Of a stretch of 64,000 bases of DNA, positions 7,598-16,136 are shown piece by piece. Made by a program: the position numbers and the translations under genes. The DNA is taken from positions 689,231-753,230 of the forward strand of contig WGMB01000002.1 in NCBI GenBank assembly GCA_016125275.1, given 5' to 3'. The DNA is from Acidobacteriota bacterium (GTDB lineage Bacteria > Acidobacteriota > Terriglobia > Bryobacterales > UBA6623). Position 1 is the stretch's first letter. Each line of letters opens with the position of its first letter. The notes under the pieces were generated by a model. It was not told where the DNA came from. It was given only the letters and a program-made list of their open reading frames with translations, and made no database searches.

Positions 7598-8620
7598 ATG
7601 CAATACGACGCCATTTTGTTCACCTCGTTCGGCGGCCCGGAGAAGCCCGAAGACGTCATCCCGTTCCTCGAGAACGTGCTGCGCGGCAAGCACGTGCCGC
7701 GCGAGCGGATGCTCGAGGTCGCCGAGCACTACTACGCCTTCAACGGCCACAGCCCCATCAACGCGCAGAACCGCGCGCTGATCGCCGCCATCGAAGCCGA
7801 GCTGGCCGCCAAGGGGCCCCACCTGCCGGTCTACTGGGGCAACCGCAACTGGCATCCGCTGCTGCCGGACACGCTGCGCCGCATGCGCGACGACGGCGTG
7901 CGGCGGGCGCTGGCCTTCATGACCTCGGCCTACAGCTCCTACTCCGGCTGCCGGCAGTACCGCGAGGACATCGCTCGCGCCCAGGCCGAGATCGGCTTCG
8001 ACGAGCTCGAAGTCCACAAGATCCGCGCCTTCTTCAACCATCCCGGTTTCATTGGGCCGATGGCCCGCAACGTCCGAACGGCGATCGAGGCGTTTCCGGC
8101 CGAACGCCGCGGCGGCGTCGAGCTGCTCTTCACCGCCCATAGCGTGCCGCTGGCGATGTCCACCACGTCGCGCTACGTGGAGCAGCTCGAGGAAGCCTGC
8201 CGGCTGGTGCGCGAAGCCGTCGGCAAGCCCTCGGCGCGGCTGGTGTGGCAGAGCCGCAGCGGCCCGCCGACGCAGCCTTGGCTCGAGCCCGACATCGGCG
8301 ACGCCCTGCGCGAGCTGGCGGCCGCGGGCCGCACGCGCGACGTCGTAATCGCCCCGATCGGCTTCATCTCCGACCACATGGAAGTGCTCTACGACCTGGA
8401 CACCGAAGCGCGGGAAATCTGCGAGACGCTCGGGCTGGAGATGCAGCGGGCGGCGACGGTCGGAGTCGACCCGGAGTTCGTGTCGATGATCCGCGAGCTG
8501 ATCGTGGAGCGCATCGACGAGAGCGCCGAGCGACGCGCCCTGGGCGCCCTGCCGGCCAGCCACGACGTCTGCCCGCCCGGCTGCTGCCCCAAGCCGGAGC
8601 GCCCGGGACCGGCGCGGTAG
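7598..8620 (+). CDS. hemH: Ferrochelatase
   Basis: The protein has 340 residues and inserts Fe2+ into protoporphyrin IX or coproporphyrin III at the end of haem synthesis. Family features are the N-terminal AILFTSFGGPE, the GNRNW segment, the YSGCRQY region, the catalytic His in LLFTAHSVP (about 181) and the acidic metal-site motif GFISDHMEVLYDLD (Glu at about 262). There is no transmembrane tail. The C-terminus is cysteine-rich (CPPGCC within the last 17 residues), a possible iron-sulfur or metal site. It follows a class V aminotransferase by 15 bases. A second haem gene, hemB, lies 27 kb away. Whether the protoporphyrin or the coproporphyrin route is used cannot be told from this gene alone. 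Confidence 0.93.
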   Translation: MQYDAILFTSFGGPEKPEDVIPFLENVLRGKHVPRERMLEVAEHYYAFNGHSPINAQNRALIAAIEAELAAKGPHLPVYWGNRNWHPLLPDTLRRMRDDGVRRALAFMTSAYSSYSGCRQYREDIARAQAEIGFDELEVHKIRAFFNHPGFIGPMARNVRTAIEAFPAERRGGVELLFTAHSVPLAMSTTSRYVEQLEEACRLVREAVGKPSARLVWQSRSGPPTQPWLEPDIGDALRELAAAGRTRDVVIAPIGFISDHMEVLYDLDTEAREICETLGLEMQRAATVGVDPEFVSMIRELIVERIDESAERRALGALPASHDVCPPGCCPKPERPGPAR

Positions 8621-8781
8621 AACGGGCTCGGTCGGTCGGGGAACGTTCCGGGCCTCCGCTTACCCCCTGCTTATCGAGGATGAACAGGCTAACCCCGGTA
8701 ACCGAGAGGAGCCTGTGAGCAAACCGACCGATCTCGTTCAGGGGACCCTAGACTTTCAAGCCACAATATAAGAAATCTTAG

Positions 8782-9615
8782 GTGATTGATACTGGCAGAT
8801 TTGGAATTCTAGGTTGTCTCATGGGCCTCTTCATGATCGCCGGCTGTGGGCGGTGGGGGTCGCTGCGCTCGGACGTAATGGTCTTCGAAACGCCGGACTG
8901 GCGTAGACTCGCCGAGACCCCTTGGACTCAAGGTGGCGGACACGGGCGCCTACTCGATATTCAGTATTGCCGGAGCCAAGACGGGCACAGGATCGCCTTT
9001 TTTCTCGGCGTAAGTACGAATTCACCGCTCGGCGCGCACGCGCCCCTTCGCGGTTCGCTGCTACTCTATGATCCCCTTGAGCGCACGATCGAGGCGCTGC
9101 CCAACAGTGCAATTCCGCAGCAGTACTCTGATTCAGCTACCTCACTCTCTAAGCCGGGTTTCGACGGTGGAACGATCAGGTCCTGCCTCCTGAGCGCGGA
9201 GCCTCGTAGGTACGGGATTCAGTTCAGATCGCGATGCCACCCTCCATACGGCAGAAGCGTCGTTGGTTACTTTGGACTCAAATCGCTAGAGCTGAGTGCG
9301 GTCTTATCGGCCGATGGGAAGCAGCCTGAGCCTCAGCCCACCTTGTTTGGCCCCGGAGGCGCGGATCAATATGCATCTGGCCAACACTATGTTCAGTTAT
9401 TGTCATTGGCATCGGGAGATATCCACTTTGTGGGTCGTCCGTTGAGAGTACCGATGGAAACGATTCCCATCGCGCCGTTGGCGGCGACCGGTTGGATCGG
9501 GGACGACGGCTTGATCGCAGTCGTGCCGCACGATGGCGCATGGATCGCCTTGATTCACGTTGCTGACTTTGGAGTAGCGAGATCGAGGACAGAGATCGAG
9601 GACAGAGATCAGTGA
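8782..9615 (+). CDS. Orphan hypothetical lipoprotein
   Basis: I do not recognise the family. The 277-residue product starts at a GTG, the only in-frame start that gives a plausible lipoprotein signal (hydrophobic run then MIAGC; Cys near residue 22). The next in-frame ATG leaves only eight residues before the Cys. No domain is recognisable in the mature part, which is beta-rich with Gly/Ser turns. The base composition is clearly lower in GC and the codon choice more mixed than in the flanking genes, suggesting recent acquisition or a young gene. The last codons contain a short direct repeat (GAGATCGAGGACA twice). It sits alone between hemH and rpsO. It could be a non-functional remnant. Confidence 0.55.
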   Translation: MIDTGRFGILGCLMGLFMIAGCGRWGSLRSDVMVFETPDWRRLAETPWTQGGGHGRLLDIQYCRSQDGHRIAFFLGVSTNSPLGAHAPLRGSLLLYDPLERTIEALPNSAIPQQYSDSATSLSKPGFDGGTIRSCLLSAEPRRYGIQFRSRCHPPYGRSVVGYFGLKSLELSAVLSADGKQPEPQPTLFGPGGADQYASGQHYVQLLSLASGDIHFVGRPLRVPMETIPIAPLAATGWIGDDGLIAVVPHDGAWIALIHVADFGVARSRTEIEDRDQ

Positions 9616-9738
9616 CAGGCAGGCGCCCCGGCGACCCGCAGCCTTCTCGGCCGCTCATCTGGCGCGGCCGCCCGCCGAGCAACCGCGCCAAAACGTGCGG
9701 GCCCGGCATTGTTGCTAGCCACCGCCGGTTCTGCGTGC

Positions 9739-9744
9739 TACACT
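9739..9744 (+). promoter_or_regulatory. Probable -10 (TACACT) of rpsO, with a leader of about 50 bases
   Basis: TACACT lies 57 bases before the rpsO ATG, giving a leader from about 9751. The leader carries AAGGAAGGAG (9778-9787), unusually far (14 bases) from the ATG. S15 leaders in other bacteria bind S15 itself for autoregulation; whether this one does cannot be seen. A TTG-containing stretch near 9709-9717 is a poor -35 because its spacing is more than 20 bases. Confidence 0.45.
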
Positions 9745-9801
9745 GACTTTGATACGCAATCGAAAGAAGCGAAGTTTAAGGAAGGAGCAGCGAGTAGCTG
9801 A

Positions 9802-10071
9802 ATGCCTCTAGCACAGCAGGCCAAGAAAGAGATTTTTGAGTCCCACGGAACGCATGACAGCGACGTGGGCTCGACGCAGGTGCAGGTTGCGCTCATGTCG
9901 CGTCGCATTGCCGACTTGACCGAGCACCTCAAGGAGCACCGGCACGACTTCTCGTCCCGACGCGGCATGTTCAAGTTGGTCAGCCGTCGGCGGCGTCTCT
10001 TGCGGTACCTTCGGGGTCGTAACCCTCAAGGATACCGGGAGTTGGTGGACTCCCTCGGCCTGCGCGGCTGA
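9802..10071 (+). CDS. rpsO: 30S ribosomal protein S15
   Basis: The protein has 89 residues, the standard length. The hallmark segments are present: HGTHDSDVGSTQVQVAL, RIADLTEHLKEH-HDFSSRRG and LVSRRRRLLRYL, which bind the central domain of 16S rRNA. It assembles early into the platform of the small subunit. It is followed by pnp, the classical rpsO-pnp arrangement, with 254 bases between them that contain a stable hairpin. Regulation is probably by its own leader. The call is certain. Confidence 0.97.
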   Translation: MPLAQQAKKEIFESHGTHDSDVGSTQVQVALMSRRIADLTEHLKEHRHDFSSRRGMFKLVSRRRRLLRYLRGRNPQGYRELVDSLGLRG

Positions 10072-10184
10072 GGCGGAGGCCCGCTCTCCCGGCCCGCTTG
10101 ACGGGTCGTCGACCAGGCGGCAACGCCCCGGTCTCCACTTGTCAGAGGGCCGCACGAGTCGGCCGATTCCTCTGTCCGTTATTG

Positions 10185-10225
10185 CGAAAGGCGAAGAGCC
10201 GGTCTCGAACCCGGCTTCGCCTTCG
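10185..10225 (+). promoter_or_regulatory. Stem-loop in the rpsO-pnp intergenic region
   Basis: The arm CGAAAGGCGAAGAGCCGG pairs with CCCGGCTTCGCCTTCG across a seven-base loop (TCTCGAA), with a bulge. No T-run follows, so it is a poor intrinsic terminator. Its place between rpsO and pnp matches the RNase III-processed leader that autoregulates pnp in E. coli; by analogy it may be a processing or attenuation site. Confidence 0.5.
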
Positions 10226-10325
10226 TGACTCTCACCGCGACCCTCCTCCCGAGCTTCTACTCTGAAGCACGGCCCCCGTCTATGGCGGCGGCCCACGCGG
10301 GATTGCGTGGGATTTGGGAAGGAAT

Positions 10326-12497
<2,172 letters not shown>

Positions 12498-12529
12498 GTC
12501 GCTCGCCCGCCATCCGCTTGAACCGATCG

Positions 12530-12562
12530 AACCGGGTCCTCAGGGGCCCGGTTCTTTCTTTT
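12530..12562 (+). terminator. Intrinsic terminator after pnp
   Basis: The stem AACCGGGTCC / GGGCCCGGTT with a short CAG-type loop is followed by CTTTCTTTT. It lies 33 bases after the pnp stop codon and ends the rpsO-pnp unit. Confidence 0.85.
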
Positions 12563-12613
12563 GGGACGGCGCTCGCTTTCTTGAACAGGGTTCCCACCGA
12601 TCCAAGAGCGGAG

Positions 12614-12619
12614 TATGCT
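12614..12619 (+). promoter_or_regulatory. -10-like TATGCT before the exported aminotransferase
   Basis: TATGCT lies 13 bases before the ATG at 12633. The in-frame ATG at 12615 is inside this hexamer, which argues against that ATG being the real start. Confidence 0.4.
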
Positions 12620-12632
12620 CTTAAACAAAGCC

Positions 12633-13871
12633 ATGACTCCCACTCGCCGCACCTTCTTCCACACCCTGGCCGGCGCCGCCGCGCTGCCCCGCTTCGCTTC
12701 AGCTCTGGCCGCCAGCACCGGCGACGACGGGTACTGGCAGGCCGTGCGCCGGCAGTTCGCCTTCGCCGAGGACAAGGTCCCGATGAACGCCGCCAACCTC
12801 TGCCCTTCCCCCCGAGCCGTCGGCGAGCGGGTGGCGGAGCTGACCCGCGACATCGACGCCGATTGCTCCTTCCAGAACCGCGCCAAGTTCGCGCAGCTCA
12901 CCGAGGACGCGCGCGCCAAGGTGGCCGAGATGATGGGCGTCAGCGCCGATGAGATCGCGCTGGTGCGCAACACCAGCGAGTCCAACAACATCATCAACAA
13001 TGGGCTGCCGCTGGCCGCCGGCGACGAGGTGGTGATCTGGGAGCAGAACCACCCGACCAACAATGTGGCCTGGGACGTGCGCGCGCGGCGGTTCGGCATC
13101 GTGGTCAAGCGAGTGAAGACGCCGGCCGATCCCCAAAGCGTCGACGACCTGATCGAGCCCTTCCGCAAGGCGCTGGGCCCGAAGACGAAGGTGCTGTCGC
13201 TGACGCACGCCTCGAACACCACGGGCGTCAAGCTGCCGGTCCAGCAGCTCATCGAGATCGGCCACGCCAAGGGATTGCACGTCCACGTCGATGGGGCGCA
13301 AAGCTGGGGCGCGCTGCACGTGAACCTACGCGAGCTGGGTTGCGACTCCTACTCGGCCAGCGGACACAAGTGGTTCGTCGGGCCGAAGGAAGTGGGCCTG
13401 CTCTACGTGAAGGCTTCGAAGATCGACAAGATCTGGCCGGTGGAGGTGGCGCCGGGCTGGGGCGACACGGCCGACACGGTGCTGGTGGGCGCGCGCAAGC
13501 TCGAGTCGATGGGCCAGCGCGACGACGCGGCACTGGCCGGCGTGGGGGCCACGGCGGACTTTCACAAGACCACCGGCGGCGCGCGCATCGAGCAGCACAT
13601 GGTGAGCCTGGCGCAGCGGCTGAAGGAGGGCTTGGCCGAGGCCGGCGTGAAGTTGACCACGCCCATGAAGCCGGAGCTCAGCGCGGGCGTCTGTATCATG
13701 GAGGTCCCGGCCGCGAACCGGCAGGCGCTGATGGACGGCCTCTATCTCGAGCACGGCATCGCCGGCTCGACCGCTGGCGGTTTGCGCCTCTGCCCGCATA
13801 TGTACAACACCACCGAGCACGTGGACCGGGCTGTCGCGGGCGTCAAGGCATTGCGCAAATATTGGAGCTGA
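12633..13871 (+). CDS. Class V aminotransferase with Tat-like signal
   Basis: The protein has 412 residues from the ATG at 12633, chosen because it gives a compact twin-arginine-like leader (TPTRRTFFHTLAG) followed by a hydrophobic run and an Ala-rich cleavage region. The in-frame ATG 18 bases upstream overlaps a -10-like hexamer. The mature part is a fold-type I PLP enzyme: NTSESNN phosphate loop, EQNHPTNN, the HVDGAQSWG Asp (about 217) and the Schiff-base lysine in SASGHKWFVG (about 242). It resembles isopenicillin-N-epimerase-like / cysteine-desulfurase-like proteins. Export of a PLP enzyme would have to be of a folded, cofactor-loaded protein, as the Tat system allows. The substrate is unknown. 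Confidence 0.85.
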   Translation: MTPTRRTFFHTLAGAAALPRFASALAASTGDDGYWQAVRRQFAFAEDKVPMNAANLCPSPRAVGERVAELTRDIDADCSFQNRAKFAQLTEDARAKVAEMMGVSADEIALVRNTSESNNIINNGLPLAAGDEVVIWEQNHPTNNVAWDVRARRFGIVVKRVKTPADPQSVDDLIEPFRKALGPKTKVLSLTHASNTTGVKLPVQQLIEIGHAKGLHVHVDGAQSWGALHVNLRELGCDSYSASGHKWFVGPKEVGLLYVKASKIDKIWPVEVAPGWGDTADTVLVGARKLESMGQRDDAALAGVGATADFHKTTGGARIEQHMVSLAQRLKEGLAEAGVKLTTPMKPELSAGVCIMEVPAANRQALMDGLYLEHGIAGSTAGGLRLCPHMYNTTEHVDRAVAGVKALRKYWS

Positions 13872-13881
13872 ACGGATTCAG

Positions 13882-14157
13882 ATGGGTATTCAAGATTGGT
13901 TCTCCGGAGCCGGAAAGAACAAGAGAAAGAGCGCGCGATTACCGGCTTTGGGGCAGGTCCTGATCTGCCGGGGCGAGACCCCGAGCTTCGACGCCAGCGA
14001 GGGCGCCGACCTGATGGACTACTCCGCCGGCGGCCTGAAAGTGCGCGTGCACGCCTCCGTGGAGGAAGGCCAGACGGTCTGGGTCCGAACCAAGGTTCTG
14101 CACTCGGACAAGGACGGCGCGGAGTCGCTGATCGGCGTGAGCTGGGAGACCAAGTAG
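13882..14157 (+). CDS. PilZ domain protein, probable c-di-GMP receptor
   Basis: The protein has 91 residues and is cytosolic. It carries both PilZ c-di-GMP-binding signatures: RxxxR (RKSAR, about residues 15-19) and DxSxxG (DYSAGG, about 47-52), followed by the strand LKVRVH and the EEGQTVWVRTKV strand pair. It is close to a single minimal PilZ domain with no output domain, so it would act by binding a partner protein. It follows the exported aminotransferase by ten bases and converges on the methyltransferase. PilZ proteins usually control motility, exopolysaccharide or adhesion, and no such genes are adjacent. Confidence 0.72.
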   Translation: MGIQDWFSGAGKNKRKSARLPALGQVLICRGETPSFDASEGADLMDYSAGGLKVRVHASVEEGQTVWVRTKVLHSDKDGAESLIGVSWETK

Positions 14158-14161
14158 GCGC

Positions 14162-14848
14162 CTAGCGCGCCCGGGCGAAGAACATCAGGTGCTGCCAAGG
14201 GAGCTGGTCGAATTGCCCGACCAGCCGCAGCCCGTTCGACTCGTACTCCTTGCGCATCTGCGCCTTGGACATTTTGTGCAGCGGCTTGATGGGGACGCTG
14301 AGGTCCTCTTCGCGGTACTCGGCCAGCGCGATCCGCCCGTCCGGGCTCAGCCCGCGCCGCATACCGGCCAGCATCTGCTCCGGGTAGGCCAGCTCGTGGT
14401 AGACGTCCACGAGCAGGATCAGGTCCACGGCGCCTTCGGGCAGCTTGGGATCGGCCGGCGTCGACAGGACCGGGACGATGTTGGTTACGCCGGCCTCCGC
14501 CGCCCTCTGTTGCAACAGCTCGAGCATCTCCGGCTGGATGTCGACGGCGTAGACCTTGCCGGTCGGCCCCACGCGCTGGGCGATCTGCAAGGAGTAAAAG
14601 CCGTTGCCGCAGCCGATGTCGGCTACTGTCTGGCCGGGACGCAGGTCGAGCGCTTCGAGCAGCTTGGAGGGCGCCTCTTCCTGCTCGCGGGTCTCGCGGA
14701 TCAGCCAAGGGGCGCCGTGCCAGCTCATGGTTTGCGCGATGGCGCGCCCCATGTAGCTCTCGAGCGGCGGCGGCAGCTCGTCGGCCCAGCCCAGCCCGCA
14801 GAACAAGACGGCCGCCAGGCCCGACGCGAGAATCCCGAGGCGCCGCAT
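14162..14848 (-). CDS. Class I SAM-dependent methyltransferase with N-terminal signal peptide
   Basis: The protein has 228 residues. The N-terminus (about 1-22, MRRLGILASGLAAVLFCGLG, ending WA-DE) looks like a cleavable Sec signal. The mature part has a Rossmann methyltransferase core: motif I VADIGCGNGFYS (about 75-86), motif II VYAVDIQPEM, and motif IV DLILLVDVYHEL. It resembles predicted methyltransferases of the COG4798 type found in Proteobacteria and Acidobacteria, several of which also have signal peptides. The presence of SAM in the periplasm is unproven, so the leader may anchor the protein with the catalytic part in the cytoplasm. The stop is two bases from the start of the enolase-superfamily gene's 3' end, so the two are probably co-transcribed. 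Confidence 0.82.
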   Translation of the reverse strand: MRRLGILASGLAAVLFCGLGWADELPPPLESYMGRAIAQTMSWHGAPWLIRETREQEEAPSKLLEALDLRPGQTVADIGCGNGFYSLQIAQRVGPTGKVYAVDIQPEMLELLQQRAAEAGVTNIVPVLSTPADPKLPEGAVDLILLVDVYHELAYPEQMLAGMRRGLSPDGRIALAEYREEDLSVPIKPLHKMSKAQMRKEYESNGLRLVGQFDQLPWQHLMFFARAR

Positions 14849-14850
14849 GG

Positions 14851-16095
14851 CTAGCTCACCGGCTCCAGATCCCAGCCGAAGCCGGGCCCGTCGGACGGCC
14901 GGGTGTAGATCCCTTCCGGTCCGCGCGTGAGGTTGTTGTCCTCGGCGTAGCGCTCGTACACCACATCCGGCCCGCCGGGGGGCGGCATGAACATCTCGGC
15001 CCAGGGCGCATTCTGCGTGGCGTAGATGAAGTGCACGGCGTCGCGCCCGCCGCCGCTGTGAGGGATGACCGGGATGTCATGCGCGGCCGCCATGTGGGAG
15101 ATCTTGATCAGCTCACTCATGCCGCCGCACCATTTGATGTCCGGCTGCCAGATCTCGGCGCCGTTCACGCGCAGCAGTTGCCGAAAGTCGTAGCGCGTGT
15201 AGAGGTGCTCTCCGGTGACGATACGGGTGGACTTGATGGCCTCACGCAGGCGTCCGAAGCCCTCGAAGTCGTCCGGCGGCAGAGCCTCCTCGATCCAGTA
15301 CACGCCGTAAGGGGAGAAGGCTTCGGCAAGCTCCAGCGTGTAGCGCTCGGTGAGAGCCATCCAGCAGTCGATCATGATGTCGCCGTCGGGGCCCAGCGCG
15401 GCGCGCGCTCGCTTGACCAGCTCGACGTTCTTGCGCATTCCGGCCTTGCCGTCCACGGGGCCGTGGGGCAGCGCCAGCTTCAGCCGCTTGTAGCCGTACT
15501 CCACGTGCTGCTCGATGTCGTTGCCGGTGCAGTAGCAGGGGATGCGGGGGTGGATACGTCCGCCGATCAGCCGCCAAACGGGCAGATCGTAGACCTTTCC
15601 GGCGATGTCCCACAGCGCAATGTCGACGGCGGAGATGGCGTTGACGGTGACGCCCTTGCGGCCGTAAGACATCGTGGCGCGCCAGAGGATGTCCCACAGG
15701 CGTTCGACGTCGAGCGGATTCTCGCCCAGCAGCAGGCCCTTGAGGTGATCTTCGACGATGACCGCCCCGCCGGGGCCGCCCGAGCCGTAACCCTTGATGC
15801 CCTGGCTGGTCTCGATCTCGACCCAGAAGTCGCCCACGCGCGGCCCGGCCGGGCGGAACAGGCTGCGGGTCGGTTTGTACTTGGGATAGATCGAGACCGG
15901 GTTGGCAACCTCGACGCTGTTGGTGGACCAGGAGCCTGGAGCCGGCTCGTAGCTCGGCGTCGGGCGCTTGGGCCGCATCTGGACGACGCGAACGTCCTTG
16001 ATCGTGATGTCGTCGTGGACGGCCGGAAAGAGCGGGCGGGTCGCGGCTCCGGCGGCCGCCAGCGCTCCGAGGCGCAGGAATTCGCGGCGATGCAT
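14851..16095 (-). CDS. Enolase-superfamily enzyme (mandelate racemase / muconate lactonizing type) with Tat-like signal
   Basis: The protein has 414 residues from the ATG at 16095, which starts a MHRREFLRLGAL twin-arginine-like leader. The upstream in-frame ATG adds 12 residues with no signal character and is rejected. The enzyme has a capping N-terminal domain and then a TIM barrel with the superfamily metal ligands: Asp in IMIDCW, Glu in YWIEEAL, and Glu in VTGEHL. The barrel lysine is in YKRLKL and the general-base histidine in VIPHSGGG. Members dehydrate or racemise sugar acids such as rhamnonate and galactarate. It shares an operon with the methyltransferase downstream. The substrate cannot be determined here. 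Confidence 0.86.
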   Translation of the reverse strand: MHRREFLRLGALAAAGAATRPLFPAVHDDITIKDVRVVQMRPKRPTPSYEPAPGSWSTNSVEVANPVSIYPKYKPTRSLFRPAGPRVGDFWVEIETSQGIKGYGSGGPGGAVIVEDHLKGLLLGENPLDVERLWDILWRATMSYGRKGVTVNAISAVDIALWDIAGKVYDLPVWRLIGGRIHPRIPCYCTGNDIEQHVEYGYKRLKLALPHGPVDGKAGMRKNVELVKRARAALGPDGDIMIDCWMALTERYTLELAEAFSPYGVYWIEEALPPDDFEGFGRLREAIKSTRIVTGEHLYTRYDFRQLLRVNGAEIWQPDIKWCGGMSELIKISHMAAAHDIPVIPHSGGGRDAVHFIYATQNAPWAEMFMPPPGGPDVVYERYAEDNNLTRGPEGIYTRPSDGPGFGWDLEPVS

Positions 16096-16101
16096 GGACT
16101 G

Positions 16102-16107
16102 GGTGTA
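16102..16107 (-). promoter_or_regulatory. -10-like TACACC six bases before the enolase-superfamily start
   Basis: On the minus strand TACACC is followed by CAGTCC and the ATG at 16095. It supports the shorter start and a leaderless-type transcript. Confidence 0.4.
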
Positions 16108-16136
16108 CCGCCGGGGAAGCTGCGAAGTCAAGCGGC

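Noticed and set aside
6332-8563. A 743-codon minus-strand frame opposite the aminotransferase and hemH
   Set aside because: No motif, low-complexity Arg/Gly/Ala composition, antisense to recognised genes.
12615-12632. An upstream ATG for the exported aminotransferase
   Set aside because: The ATG lies inside the TATGCT hexamer and adds residues that spoil the twin-arginine leader.
16096-16131. A longer start for the enolase-superfamily enzyme
   Set aside because: The added 12 residues precede a clear MHRREF leader and cross the -10-like TACACC.
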